NCBI GenBank assembly: GCA_020342235.1
Contig: CP073212.1
Location: 1,426,001 to 1,490,000 of the forward strand
Source of the DNA: Saccharomycopsis phalli
Taxonomy: Eukaryota > Ascomycota > Saccharomycetes > Ascoideales > Saccharomycopsidaceae
Length of the DNA stretch: 64,000 nucleotides
Direction of reading: 5' to 3'
The translations under genes and the position numbers were made by a program. The notes below the pieces were generated by a model that did not search any database, was not told where the DNA came from, and saw only the letters and a program-made list of their open reading frames with translations. Positions 18,526 to 28,773 of this stretch are shown here, one piece after another. The number at the start of each line of letters is the position of its first letter. The first letter of the stretch is position 1.

Positions 18526-20146
18526 TTTTATCTTTTTTTTTGAGTACGCACTATTTTATTAACAGCCACAGATCTAGATTGTTAGTGTGTGTACTATGGT
18601 ATACCATGTTCAAGTGACGACTTGAAATTATGTTAGGATCGTGCTTTTACTAGCGATGAGCGGGACGTGTTCGTAACAGAGCATACGTACGTTATCTGAC
18701 CTAGTAGGGTGGCTAGTTGGTTGGTCCCAGTTGGCAGCTTCAACTGCTGAAAACTGACGTTCTTATCATCACCACCTGCAAACTGCTATTCACCGATAAT
18801 TGGTTTTCAGTTGGGGTGCAGTAGAAGTAAAGTACATTAGGATCTTAACGGTCAGTGTTTTAGTTTTTGCTTTATAACTAATCATTGCCTTCAGACGTTG
18901 GACTATCATGAGGAAGTGCACCCAATATTGATAGAGGAATGTTCTGTATAGTACGGGTTTTTTAGTGGGTTATGATTTCGGTCATGAGTCCTACTCGAAC
19001 TGCAGTGGGCTGAGCGCTTCTGGCCCCTGTGGAAAGTCTCCTTAGAGAGTTCCTTCCCGTCGAATGATTCGCGCGAACAGAGTGATCATCTTTAGCAAAG
19101 TAATGCCTTCGGCCAAAGACATTAGTTTGCTTTAAAGAAGGTGTGATGTTGTGATAGCCAGACGTACTAGGTTATAAGGCTTGGTATTACTTGTGAAAGA
19201 TTAGACAATCAGTCACTAACCGGAAAGTAGCTGCTATAGTTACATGAAGGTGAATGTCGGTAATTACCTGGTTTTTTGACCAAGACCAATCTGCTTGAAC
19301 AACTATATAAGACCAGGTAGAAAACTACCTGGGACGCCTAACGTTAAGGATCTCTGGGATGTTTTATCAATCATTCAAATGCAAAGGAACAACAAAATAT
19401 ATAGATTATTTATAGTCCTGATTAACGCGCAAAATTTACTGCCAGCATTATCAGAGCCGGTGATCATGATAGTTCACAACGTAATAGGCTTCTGGACATT
19501 TTTCTTAACCGGAATAGTAGCTATTATGGTTGGCTACATGATGGTTAATTCCAGTAATAGTCTAGTTTTCTGCCAAAACAAAAGGGTAAACAGTCCATTA
19601 CTTTTCATTCTGGTTTTTAGTTGAGAATGTCATTTTTTATAGTTACAGTCTTGTTTATATTTGATATATGATCTTTGTTTGTGCTTAAAATACAAACCTT
19701 GGAGGCTTGGTTAAATCTGCAAGTTGCCAAATTACTTTTAGTCTCTTGATAATCTCAACGGTGATCGGCCTAGGTTAAGGCTGAAGTACAGCAAAGCCTT
19801 CAAAGATTTGCCTGAGAAATTTCATGGACCGGTTTCTACAACATGAGCCAGTTTTCCAGAGACCAAAGGAGTTTTCTCCTTTAGAGTGGTTGCGATAGCT
19901 CGACAAATAAAATTTACAGCAGCCACAACCGTCAATAGTTAAATTAAGACTTTGTTTGAGTAACCCAAACAAGACATATTTTGTAAGCTGCGCAAATTGT
20001 CCAAAAATTGTACAAAATACATACACTGGATCGGCAAAAACGCAACTAAATTGATTGTAGTTTGTCAGCGTGAAACACGCACACACACGTGATCAACATG
20101 GCACGTAACCACTATATCTTTTTGGATTCCGTCTAGTTAAGTAGCA

Positions 20147-21286
20147 ATGTTGAACACAAAATTCGGACTTGTGGTGACGTTTTTCGTGCTTTCCCTCATT
20201 TCGTTTGTTATTCAGACGGAATCCACGTCCTACATATATTCTATTGGCTTTGATCAGCCGTACCTTCTTCTCTTTCTTACCCATGGCTCTTGGACGTTCA
20301 TTTGGCCACTTCAGATGGCCATTGCAAGTGTTTTAAAGCTTGCTCGGCCTTCAGGATACACTAGTTTGGACGGCGAGGCCAAAGAGATGTCCTGGATTGA
20401 GAAGTTCCGACTCCAAATGAGCAGGGAGCTCATGCAAGTGTATGAGACGTCTCGGTTGATCTACCATGAATCGGGGAGATCCAACGACCAGAATTTGGAT
20501 GAACCCGGCTGGAAGCCCTTCTTGACCAGCAATGTTATGGTGTATATTTTCAAAGTGTCTGTTGTGGACACAGTTCTCCTCACTTTGGCTGCTCTTACGT
20601 GGTATGTTGCCATGGGTTATTCATTTTCCAATGACGTGACGGCTATATACAATTGCAGTGCGTTTTTTGCGTACATGTTTGCGGTTCCAATACTCCATGA
20701 GAAATTCTCGCTTGTGAAACTCTCTAGTGTTATCATAGCGGTGTTTGGTGTGTTTATTGTCGTGTACTCTGGCAAGCAGCAGCTGGAGGAGAAGCCGCAC
20801 CGAATGTTTGGGAACGTTCTTATTGCAGTGGGGTCGGTTATGTATGGGTACTATGACGTCTTTTACAAGCGATATTTGTGCCCACCGGCACACATGGTTG
20901 ACGCAAAGACCCAGGCGTTGTACTCGAACTTCATTTGCACTTTGGTGGGTTTTTCGTCATCCGTGATTTTGTTTGTGCTTCTCTGCTTTGTAGCCTTGAC
21001 CGGAGGCAAGGTTGATCTCAATCTCTCTGGAGAAATCTGGTTCTATGGCATCATGTCGGTGTTTGCCAATCTTCTCTTCTTTGCTTCGATGCTTATCCTC
21101 ATGACGCTCACAAGTCCTGTTCTAGGAGCAGTGTCTTCTCTCACTACCATTTTTTTGGTTGGGTTGTTTGAGTGGATTGTTTTTGGCAATGGATTGAGTG
21201 GTAGTCAATTGTTTGGAGATGTGTTGGTCTGTACGGGATTTGGAATACTCAGTTGGGCTTACTGGAATGAGATTATGGAGAAATGA
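20147..21286 (+). CDS. DMT-superfamily transporter (Thi74/YML018C, SLC35F-like)
   Basis: 379 residues with about ten hydrophobic spans and two long cytosolic stretches, typical of the EamA/SLC35F branch of drug/metabolite transporters. Landmarks: NTKFGLVVTFFVLSLISFVI in the first span, SNDVTAIYNCSAFFAYMFAV and GVFIVVYSG in the first repeat, GSVMYGYYDVFYKRY and SPVLGAVSSLTTIFLVGLFE in the second. The layout fits yeast Thi74 (mitochondrial) and its paralogue YML018C (vacuolar), for which no substrate is firmly known; I assign none. CACGTG lies at 20086-20091. A 14-bp minisatellite starts about 105 bp after the stop. Confidence 0.8.
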   Translation: MLNTKFGLVVTFFVLSLISFVIQTESTSYIYSIGFDQPYLLLFLTHGSWTFIWPLQMAIASVLKLARPSGYTSLDGEAKEMSWIEKFRLQMSRELMQVYETSRLIYHESGRSNDQNLDEPGWKPFLTSNVMVYIFKVSVVDTVLLTLAALTWYVAMGYSFSNDVTAIYNCSAFFAYMFAVPILHEKFSLVKLSSVIIAVFGVFIVVYSGKQQLEEKPHRMFGNVLIAVGSVMYGYYDVFYKRYLCPPAHMVDAKTQALYSNFICTLVGFSSSVILFVLLCFVALTGGKVDLNLSGEIWFYGIMSVFANLLFFASMLILMTLTSPVLGAVSSLTTIFLVGLFEWIVFGNGLSGSQLFGDVLVCTGFGILSWAYWNEIMEK

Positions 21287-21820
21287 TGTATTGCATGGAG
21301 AAGAAGATTTGAAGACTAATGGCCTAGGCGAAATGCGATTATGGAATGGTCGAGAATTTTCAATTTATAGTATAATGTATTGGATGTTGGAGGATATATT
21401 GGACAGGATATATTGGACAGGATATATTGGACAGGATATATTGGAGGGATATATTGGGACGAGATATATTGGAAATGAATATATTAAAATGGAATATTGT
21501 AAAACAGCGCGCACTCATTAAGACTTACATTTGTTCTGAGAACAGGGTCTGACAACCTGTATCGCGCAACAAAATTAAGTGACAGCACACATGCATTGAT
21601 TCAATTATATATATTTATTTTATCATACTCAGTAAACAATAATTGCGCAACGAAGCTGTGTTAAAAATAGTGAGACACTCAGTGCTAATAATAGTGATAA
21701 AAATTGAGATCTAAAACACGCCGAGAAAAAGCCTCTATACGGAATCTTGCCTGGAACGGTGTCGCCAGGGCACGCAATCGGGTTTTCTAAGTTTGTGATT
21801 GTGCAATTGAATATCATTTG
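21287..21820. other. intergenic, minisatellite and ANY1-like promoter
   Basis: Holds the 14-bp array at 21392-21473. The rest is AT-rich promoter sequence with no further gene. Confidence 0.6.
21392..21473. repeat. 14-bp tandem repeat
   Basis: GGATATATTGGACA repeated four times, then decayed copies. Confidence 0.9.
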
Positions 21821-22789
21821 ATGAATGTGCTACTGGATATAACAGAAGCTCTGATACCCAAAAGCGTGCTGGCTCTTCCTGAATGGTTAACTGTTCAGTT
21901 TATCGTGAACAATGCCATCAGCTTTGCGCCTTTGTTTTCGTATGGAAGCGCGGTTTACAGCATTTACAGGGCCCAATCGAGTTACGGGTTCTCTATAGAT
22001 ATATGTTGCTCAATGATGCTTGCCTCGATCTTGCGAATCAACTACTACATCATTGCGCCGTTTGAATACACCCTCCTCAAACAGGCGCTAGCCATGATCT
22101 TTATCCATGTGATACTTCTTCGGATCAGTTTGTCGTACAAATTGAAAGAAGACGTCGTGGAACGTAAATCAGTCGACATGACGGTGTCGTCGGAGCTTAA
22201 GATCCTATACCAAAACGGAGGGGAATTGGGTATTGTTGTGGGAACGGCTGACATTATTCTTAGAAGCTTCCTTCGCTTTTTTGATCCGGTGTACCAGCGA
22301 CCGTTTGATTTCTGGCAGTGGCGGCAGGAGTACCGTTACTGGAGGTTTCTTGCTGAGTTCTTTGGTGTGAGTTTGGTGTTGACGTTTTTCTTCAAAGGCT
22401 GGTCCATGTACGGCGACACTGTGGGGATGCTCAGTCTCTTAACCGAGAGCTTGCTTCCTCTTCCCCAAATCTTGCTCTTGAACCGCATTAAGACAACAAC
22501 AGGGTTCAAGTCTGTCATGTTGCTCAGCTGGTATTGTGGCGATATCACCAAAATTTCGTACTTGATGTTTGGTGTGGAAACCCCAATCTCCGTGTTGTTT
22601 ATTGTGTTTGCGGTGTTCCAGATGGCATTGGATATGGTAATCGGTGGGCAATATGTATATTATAAATACTATTATCGGGCCAAGTATGAGGAAAAGAAGG
22701 TGTTGCGGCCGCTTCAGACGCTTGTCACGCTCGAGAGGGCTATGGTGAACAAGGGTGTAGGAAGAAGACGGGCACATTCTTTGGTATAG
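21821..22789 (+). CDS. PQ-loop membrane protein (ANY1/SLC66A2-like)
   Basis: 322 residues from the ATG at 21821. Seven hydrophobic spans with two PQ-loop-type repeats: NAISFAPLFSYGSAVYSIYR leading into SYGFSIDICCSMMLASILRI, and SLLPLPQILLLNRIK leading into GFKSVMLLSWYCGDITKISY. Between them is RPFDFWQWRQEYRYWRF, like the WQW block of yeast Any1 (YMR010W) and human SLC66A2. Any1-type proteins act in late Golgi and endosomes as scramblases or antagonists of Neo1/Drs2 flippases. The PQ-loop family is sure; the ANY1 orthologue is likely. Confidence 0.8.
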   Translation: MNVLLDITEALIPKSVLALPEWLTVQFIVNNAISFAPLFSYGSAVYSIYRAQSSYGFSIDICCSMMLASILRINYYIIAPFEYTLLKQALAMIFIHVILLRISLSYKLKEDVVERKSVDMTVSSELKILYQNGGELGIVVGTADIILRSFLRFFDPVYQRPFDFWQWRQEYRYWRFLAEFFGVSLVLTFFFKGWSMYGDTVGMLSLLTESLLPLPQILLLNRIKTTTGFKSVMLLSWYCGDITKISYLMFGVETPISVLFIVFAVFQMALDMVIGGQYVYYKYYYRAKYEEKKVLRPLQTLVTLERAMVNKGVGRRRAHSLV

Positions 22790-23773
22790 AATATAGATAT
22801 TGGTGGGGATAAATATAGAGTAGCGATTGAGTGAGTGAATGTAAACCGTAAGATATGTATACATGGCCAGACATGTTAGAAAAGCACTCGAGATGCATTA
22901 AAGATTTAATAAATTGAAACAGTTTTGAAGAGGGTTGAGCAATTTCTTGTGTTAGACTTAAGATTGCACAAGGTTGTGGTGGCTTTGGGTAATTTGGGAA
23001 TACGATACTAGCTGACGTCATTGATGGTGATTGAAAATAATTTCTGCAAAGTCTAGAGAGCAGGTTGAATCCAAGTCTTGTGAATTGGCCTAAAAGAAGA
23101 TACAAGGCGACCTAAAACCAACCAACTTCTTACTAGGGATATAAAACCAATTGGTTTCTTACTAGTGTTACTCTAAATCCAAATGGATTGTTGATACGAG
23201 GAATGTTTTGTTTTAGTTTAGCGCAAATTTCAATTTAACTAGACAGTATCATGATTTGTGCTTTGAATGGATCAAGGAAACTTAGAACGTCAGCTATAAT
23301 TACTGTACTTTAGACGGTGATTCAACAAATATACCTTTACTTGGGAAAATCACAAGATAGAAATGACAACCTATTGTCATTTCGTTTATGCCTGGAATAA
23401 AAACCTGTATGAGAGTTGTGTTAGGGTACTATGCTCCATGACGTTCTGAAAAACACAATGAGTAGATTAATTTGTAATTAGCAAAACGGCGTATGTTGCT
23501 TGTTCCACTGGAAGAGTTGGGTATTTCATTAATTTGGGAAAGAATTTGCGGACTGTGACATACAATATTCATTGTGTGAGGATGTTGTTGCGTAATTCTG
23601 GTGATGATAGGCTGATATAGTACTGAGGAGATGGTGGTGATATAGAATGATGATTGATGTTGATTTAAAGGCTTGATTTTCGGCATATGTGGATATTAGA
23701 GTCGGTGTAAAAGCCAATGTAAAAGACGGGCAACGAAGGCAGAAGAGGACAGTAAATTAGGCGATAGTAATGA

Positions 23774-23827
23774 GTAGAGCAGGCAATGATAGTAGAGCAG
23801 GCAATGATAGTAGAGCAGGCAATGATA
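23774..23827. repeat. 18-bp tandem repeat
   Basis: Three copies of GTAGAGCAGGCAATGATA. Confidence 0.9.
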
Positions 23828-24354
23828 GCGAATTAGATAGATGCTTAGATAGTGGCTTAGATATTGATAGTAGATTAGGTAATTGGCAGTGATTGTGGAT
23901 TAGGCAATAGATAAGACATCGGACTACACATTAGGCAATTATAGATCCATTAATAGACAATACAATGGATTCGGTAATATATTAGACAATCCACAAGACA
24001 ATAGATCTGGTAATAAAAATAGAAAAAATTTTTCTAGTCAGACATGAATCATGATTGGGCAGATAAGTCGGGCAACAGTAATATTAGGCAGGATGATTAC
24101 GCGGACGGTAGACCAAGCAATGCAGCGGGGAATGTGTTCAAGTAATTTGCTCAGGTAGCTTGCTCAGGTAATTTGCTCAGGTACTAGTTTGAGTCAGCAG
24201 CAGAGAAGGACTTGCATGGTAAACTCGGATAGTCGGTCATGACCGGTTAAAGTATTCAGAAGCGACGCTAAGGTAGGATAGAAAAGAAGGGAAAAACCAA
24301 GTGGGCAAGCAAAAGACTTTGCATATAAAAGTAATGAAATGCAGAGGCCAATAG

Positions 24355-24485
24355 TGGAGTTAAGAGGAGTCTAAGAGTAGCCCAAGAGGAGTTAAGAGGA
24401 GTCTAAGAGGAGTCTAAGAGTAGTCCAAGAGGAGTTAAAGAGTAGTCCAAGAGGAGTTAAAGAGTAGTCCAAGAATAGCCCAAGA
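24355..24485. repeat. purine-rich tandem repeat
   Basis: Alternating GAGGAGTTAAGA, GGAGTCTAAGA and GTAGTCCAAGA units of 11-12 bp, with strand asymmetry (few C). Confidence 0.8.
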
Positions 24486-24779
24486 GATGTTCAAGAGTAG
24501 AGTCAAAGATGTAGTCGAACGAGACACAGTTTGAAACATTGGTAGAGTACCAGAACATCTCATGACGGTAGTTTGTGAATACATTGCGGAATATTCTCGC
24601 GACAGAGCAATAGTACGATGAATTGAGTACATTAGCGAATTGCAATACGGTAATCATATACTAGTCAGACGCTAGTCGATAATATGCACTAAGCCAAGAG
24701 GGAATCTAATATACAAGACCGTTGTACTAGATCTTGTCACATGTCCAAATACACTCCAGCCGTATATACAGTCAAACAA

Positions 24780-24880
24780 TGTGAGCGACACTCTGACATA
24801 CAACTCAGTTACAATGAGCGACACTCAGGCATACATTTAGCTACAATGAGCGACACTCACTCCGGCATACACTCAGGCCA
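24780..24880. repeat. interspersed GAGCGACACTC repeat
   Basis: GAGCGACACTC occurs three times at intervals of about 35 bp, followed by CAGGCATACA-type sequence. Confidence 0.75.
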
Positions 24881-25013
24881 TGTGAGTGTCAATGCAAATG
24901 CCATGCACTTGGACTACTGATAATAAACTGTATATGCAACACGAAATGAACTTATGTATGATGAATAATTTACAACGACTGATCGGAGCGGGTACTCAAT
25001 GGCGGAACCGAAG

Positions 25014-25475
25014 TCAGGGATACCCATTTCGAACCTTCTTCCAGTACGCGGTAGAGTCGCCGACGGCCTTGGGCGACATGGAAGGACTGTACTTTGACCC
25101 GGAGGCCTTGCCTTTTTTCTCCATTGTCATCAATTCCTTGTAATACTGGTGCGCGGTGTTTGGAAATGCCAACGGACTACTGCTGCTGCCGTGGGACGTT
25201 GGCAGCGTGTTGTTGTTGATTGCTGATAGCGAGTAATCGTGATACGAGACCGGAGACAGGCGGCTGGTGGGCGAAATGACGCCGGAGCCCTGGGGGTCGT
25301 AGTATTTTCCGTATTGGACAAAATGGGCACTGGCCCGGCGAGAACTTGTGTTGGTGTTGACGTACAAGTCCTTTTGCTGGCACTCCTTGGAGCAGTAAAT
25401 TCCATTGACCATGTCGACAATGCGACGTTCGCAGTATGAGCAGTATTCGTTGAAGCTGGAGTCGTATTCAAGCAT
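25014..25475 (-). CDS. Ecl1-family small zinc-binding protein
   Basis: 153 residues from the ATG at 25475; there is no ATG farther upstream in this frame. The N-terminus holds EYCSYCERRIVDMVNGIYCS followed by KEC, the C-X2-C...YCS-X2-C signature of the Ecl1 family. Those proteins extend chronological lifespan and link sulfur or zinc starvation to the transcriptional response in fission yeast. The rest is Ser/Thr/Asn-rich and disordered, with SPTSRLSP and SPSMSP suggesting proline-directed phosphorylation. It is divergent from the GH76 gene. The family call rests on the cysteine motif alone. Confidence 0.7.
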   Translation of the reverse strand: MLEYDSSFNEYCSYCERRIVDMVNGIYCSKECQQKDLYVNTNTSSRRASAHFVQYGKYYDPQGSGVISPTSRLSPVSYHDYSLSAINNNTLPTSHGSSSSPLAFPNTAHQYYKELMTMEKKGKASGSKYSPSMSPKAVGDSTAYWKKVRNGYP

Positions 25476-26263
25476 GGTGTTAGGGGGATGGAAAATACAT
25501 GGGGAACGGCTACCTATATACAAGTGGGCAATACGTCATAATAGGAGAAGTATGTGCATGGCATAAACATGATCCGGCCAAACGTGAACGGAAAGACTAC
25601 CAGATGGCCAAAACGGGCCAGGGGAAGGTCGGGGACACGTTCCCGCTAAGAACATCGCCTTGTGATTACCTACTCATGCACACATTGATCCGCTATGGCA
25701 CTTATCTATGACTAATGCTGTCACAATTGAGGTGTAGATGTTGGTCGCTGATAAGGCCCCGCTGCATCCATGCTAAAACCACACATCCGTACACCGCAAA
25801 AATGACTAATGCGGTCCCACACACTCAGGCGGTCACATGATGTGCCACGTGGAGTGGGGGGTGGTCTGGTTACCGTGACCTGGTAGGGTGACCTGGTAGG
25901 GTGACTTGGGTACCGTGATTGACGAGGTGGACTTGGCCATAATATAACAATGAGTCCACCGTGGAATAGTCGACCGTAGAACAATGGGTCCACCGTAGAT
26001 AGTCGACCGTGGAACAATGGACTGCAATAGGCGACGCATATCTGCTTTCACGACGATATGCTTTCACGACGATATACTTGCACGATATTTGAAATTCGGG
26101 GCCCTCGTGTATTATTTTTTCCGCAAGTCTCAGTGTGCGTACTCATATGTGGTTGCAACTTGACATCCGAGTATGCTATTTATGGCACCCCGTCAAACTG
26201 CTGAGTATGTTTGCCAATTGGTATATAATCCGTAGAAAACCCAACCGACTATACACCCACACA
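25476..26263. promoter_or_regulatory. divergent intergenic region, Ecl1-like / GH76
   Basis: 788 bp. CACGTG at 25846-25851, short direct repeats (GACCTGGTAGGGT near 25878; AATAGTCGACCGT and ACAATGGGTCCACC near 25965-26020), and TATATAA near 26222, 42 bp before the GH76 start. No gene. Confidence 0.55.
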
Positions 26264-27436
26264 ATGCAAATCAGCTCTTTTTTTCTTACGTTTTCGCTTG
26301 CATGGGCTGTTGATCTCGACACCTCGTCGTCGTCGAGCATTTGCGACGCTGCAGGTACTGTCGCGCAGGGACTCCTAAACTACTACGAAGGCACACGCTA
26401 CGGAGGAACCGTGGGGATGTTTTCTCCGCCATATTACTGGTGGCAAGCCGGAGAGGCCTTTGGAGGGCTTTTGGACTATGTGTCGTTCTGCAACAACGAC
26501 ACGATCCGGTCGCTTGTGTACGAGGGCGTGACCACGCAGTTGGGCGACCACTTTGACTTGATGGTGTCGAACTTCTCGTCGTCTGAAGGAAACGACGACC
26601 AGGGAGTCTGGGCGCTCACCATCATGTCTGCTGCGGAAAAGGGGTTCCAGGACCCAAAGGACCACTCGTGGGCCGAGATTGGAGCCAACATTTTCAACTC
26701 GATGTTTTCGCGGTGGGACTCGGAGTGTAAGGGCGGGATCCGGTGGCAGATATTCCCAAACAACAACAACGGCTACACCTACAAGAACTCGATTGCCAAC
26801 GGGGCGCTTTTCACGCTTGCTGCGCGACTCGCGCGGTTCAACGACGACAAACGGTATGCGTACATTGCCGACTTTGTGTGGAACTGGACCGAGGACGTGG
26901 AGTTTTTGGTCGAGAGCAGCAACGGCATCACCATCTACGATGGAGGAAACACCCAGCACAACTGCCAGGACCGGACCGAGAAGCACTGGACCTACAACTA
27001 CGGCATCTACCTCCTTGGTTCGGCATATCTCTATGACTATACTCAGGACCAGAAGTGGCTCGACCGCTCAGAGAAGCTCTTGAACTCGATCGAGTCGCTT
27101 TTCTTCAACAACGGTGTCATGTACGAGTCCGAGTGCCAGGACGCAGGCCTGTGCAACAATGATCAACGGTCGTTCAAGGCCATGTTGACCCGGTCGTTGG
27201 CTGGTACCAGTCTCTTGATTCCGTCGTTGGCCGACAAGATCAATGGGCTCATCAAGTCGTCGGCTTCCGCTGCGGCACAGAGCTGTTCGGGAGGAAGCGA
27301 CCATGTCACCTGTGGGTTGGACTGGTCTCATGATGGATGGGATGGAAAGTACGGGTTAGGCGAGCAGTTGAATGCCCTTGAGGTGATTCAGAATTTGTTG
27401 GTGAAGAGTGTTCCTCTTAAGAAGGGGAAGAACTAA
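26264..27436 (+). CDS. GH76 endo-1,6-alpha-mannosidase-like cell-wall protein (Dfg5/Dcw1 family)
   Basis: I chose the ATG at 26264 because it opens a signal peptide (MQISSFFLTFSLAWAV) and follows a TATA box by 42 bp; the frame upstream is open by chance. The protein is 390 residues. GH76 landmarks: GMFSPPYYWWQAGEAFGGLL near residue 51, the catalytic Asp pair in EGNDDQGVW (D111/D112), CKGGIRWQ, and the YKNSIANGALFTLAARLARF helix. Dfg5/Dcw1 transfer GPI proteins onto beta-glucan in the wall and are themselves GPI-anchored. This one ends LLVKSVPLKKGKN with no hydrophobic GPI signal, so it is probably secreted or held non-covalently. Several N-X-S/T sites are present. Confidence 0.9.
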   Translation: MQISSFFLTFSLAWAVDLDTSSSSSICDAAGTVAQGLLNYYEGTRYGGTVGMFSPPYYWWQAGEAFGGLLDYVSFCNNDTIRSLVYEGVTTQLGDHFDLMVSNFSSSEGNDDQGVWALTIMSAAEKGFQDPKDHSWAEIGANIFNSMFSRWDSECKGGIRWQIFPNNNNGYTYKNSIANGALFTLAARLARFNDDKRYAYIADFVWNWTEDVEFLVESSNGITIYDGGNTQHNCQDRTEKHWTYNYGIYLLGSAYLYDYTQDQKWLDRSEKLLNSIESLFFNNGVMYESECQDAGLCNNDQRSFKAMLTRSLAGTSLLIPSLADKINGLIKSSASAAAQSCSGGSDHVTCGLDWSHDGWDGKYGLGEQLNALEVIQNLLVKSVPLKKGKN

Positions 27437-27858
27437 TTGCCAAATGAGTCTGTCTAGGCGTGTATGGCTGGGATATGGATATTGCATAGGAATAGCATAG
27501 CATGGATATTGTATATGAATAGCATAGCATGGATATTGTATATGAATAGCATAGCATGGATATTGTATATGAATCACTGTAGAGTAAGAATTTGAAATCG
27601 CAGAGGTGTTGACCATGCCATGTAGCATATGCTAGAAAAGGCAATTGACAATGGGCTGTTCTAGTCTTGATTTTACGTTACAATGTATATTTCCTCAACT
27701 TGTTCTCACTCATTGACTTTATTTTCGATAATTTATATCCTCCTTTCCCTTGTATCCCTTTTATTTTTTATTCCATATTCCATTCCTTATACTTATACTT
27801 GTCTATTCTCGCATATTGCCAATTACCTGCATCCACGCTGCATTTACACTCACTCATT
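27437..27858. other. intergenic, minisatellite and YEA4 promoter
   Basis: A 27-bp array at 27470-27574 starts 34 bp after the GH76 stop. T-rich promoter sequence follows to the YEA4 start. Confidence 0.6.
27470..27574. repeat. 27-bp tandem repeat
   Basis: Three copies of a 27-bp unit containing AGCATAGCATGGATATTG, plus one partial copy. Confidence 0.9.
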
Positions 27859-28773
27859 ATGTCCAGCGTGGGCCTCATCTTTGGTGGTTGCTGTACCAAC
27901 GTCATCACGTTGGAGGCATTGCTATCGGACGCACCGATCACCACACTCATCACCTTTGTCCAGTTCCTCTTCATCTCTTTGGAAAACTTCCCGCGTCGCT
28001 TCCTCCGCCCCGCGACTCCACTCAAGAGATGGCTCCTCCACGTGGCGCTCTTCTTCACGACGTCCTACCTCAACAACTACGCCATCTCGTTCAGCGACGT
28101 GTCTGTGCCGATCCACGCCGTCTTCCGCTCCTCTGGCACGATTTTCACCATTGCAATCGGCAGTGTCTTGGGCCAGAGGTACAATTTGTACCAGGTCTCG
28201 GCTGCGGTGATTCTCACGCTTGGATTGGTGGTCACTACGCTCGGCACAAACCCAGACATTGTTCTCGACGTGTCGGGCATCTACAAAAGCAAGGGTGTGC
28301 TTCTTTTGCTCTTCTCGTCGGTGCTCATCTCGATCAACGGGTTTTTGATCAAGGACACCTACGCCAAGTACCCAGCCACACGGTATCAGGAGTCGCTCTT
28401 TTACCAGCACTTTCTTGCGCTCCCGGTGTTTCTTGTGCTCTTCCCCACAGAATTGCGTGCCCAATTTGCGGCCATGGCCAGCTTATCGTGGCGCGGCGTG
28501 CTTCTTGTGCTGGCCAATGTGCTCACGCAGTCCTTGTGCGCACGCGGCGTGAATAAGTTTCTGAGCGAGGCACAGCCGGTCACGGTGAGCGTGGTGTTGC
28601 TTCTTCGGAAGTTTGTCAGTTTGCTTGTGAGCGTGGTGTTGTTTAAGAACTCGTTGAACCTGTGGTGCTGGGTGGGCACGATGCTAGTGTTTGCTGGCAG
28701 TGGCTTGTACAGTTTTGGGGAGAATAAAAAGAGGAGGGTGGATACAAAGGAGGAGGAAAAGAAAAATAGATGA
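27859..28773 (+). CDS. YEA4: UDP-N-acetylglucosamine transporter (Yea4 / SLC35B4-like)
   Basis: ER/Golgi nucleotide-sugar transporter that supplies UDP-GlcNAc, needed for chitin synthesis in yeast. The start at 27859 is chosen because the protein then begins MSSVGLIFGGCCTNVITLEA, matching the first span of yeast Yea4 (LVFGGCCSNVITFE). The open frame continues upstream, but that part is low-complexity. 304 residues, about ten spans; SVPIHAVFRSSGTIFTIAIG and WCWVGTMLVFAGSGLYSFG are family blocks. The tail is highly charged (ENKKRRVDTKEEEKKNR); KKNR could act in ER retrieval. The stop codon lies inside the first unit of the minisatellite that follows. Confidence 0.9.
   Translation: MSSVGLIFGGCCTNVITLEALLSDAPITTLITFVQFLFISLENFPRRFLRPATPLKRWLLHVALFFTTSYLNNYAISFSDVSVPIHAVFRSSGTIFTIAIGSVLGQRYNLYQVSAAVILTLGLVVTTLGTNPDIVLDVSGIYKSKGVLLLLFSSVLISINGFLIKDTYAKYPATRYQESLFYQHFLALPVFLVLFPTELRAQFAAMASLSWRGVLLVLANVLTQSLCARGVNKFLSEAQPVTVSVVLLLRKFVSLLVSVVLFKNSLNLWCWVGTMLVFAGSGLYSFGENKKRRVDTKEEEKKNR

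Larger units (their letters stand above)
15693..20146. other. 4.4-kb AT-rich gene-free region
   Basis: The longest gene-free stretch in the window. No frame longer than about 110 codons (19295-19624) and none resembling a protein. Contents: dispersed repeat copies D (16514-16598) and E (17060-17119), a perfect 13-bp hairpin (17459-17487), a 123-bp tandem repeat (18204-18525), and a decayed duplication between 19221-19275 and 19505-19570. It may be a regional centromere or a graveyard of old elements; neither is shown. Confidence 0.6.
22790..25013. other. 2.2-kb intergenic, short tandem repeats
   Basis: Lies between the ANY1-like gene and the convergent Ecl1-like gene. It holds an 18-bp array (23774-23827), a purine-rich GAGGAGT/AAGAG array (24355-24485) and a GAGCGACACTC repeat (24780-24880). 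Frames up to 141 codons occur but are low-complexity or shadows. No gene seen. Confidence 0.6.

Noticed and set aside
18960-19130. Possible RNase MRP or RNase P RNA: GGAAAGTCTCC at 19030 and GAACAGAG at 19075 resemble conserved regions I and V.
   Set aside because: The two blocks are only about 50 nt apart, whereas in these RNAs they lie near opposite ends of 250 nt or more. I could not draw P4 or the other helices, so this is probably chance. A covariance-model search (Rfam RF00009/RF00030) would settle it.
19295-19624. A 109-codon frame with hydrophobic stretches and TATATAAG just upstream.
   Set aside because: No recognisable domain, atypical codons, and it overlaps the decayed duplication. 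Treated as chance.
25833-25851. GTCACATGATGTGCCACGTGG as a composite regulatory palindrome.
   Set aside because: It is a CACGTG next to an imperfect CACATGATGTG. No nearby gene makes a specific role supportable beyond the shared promoter.
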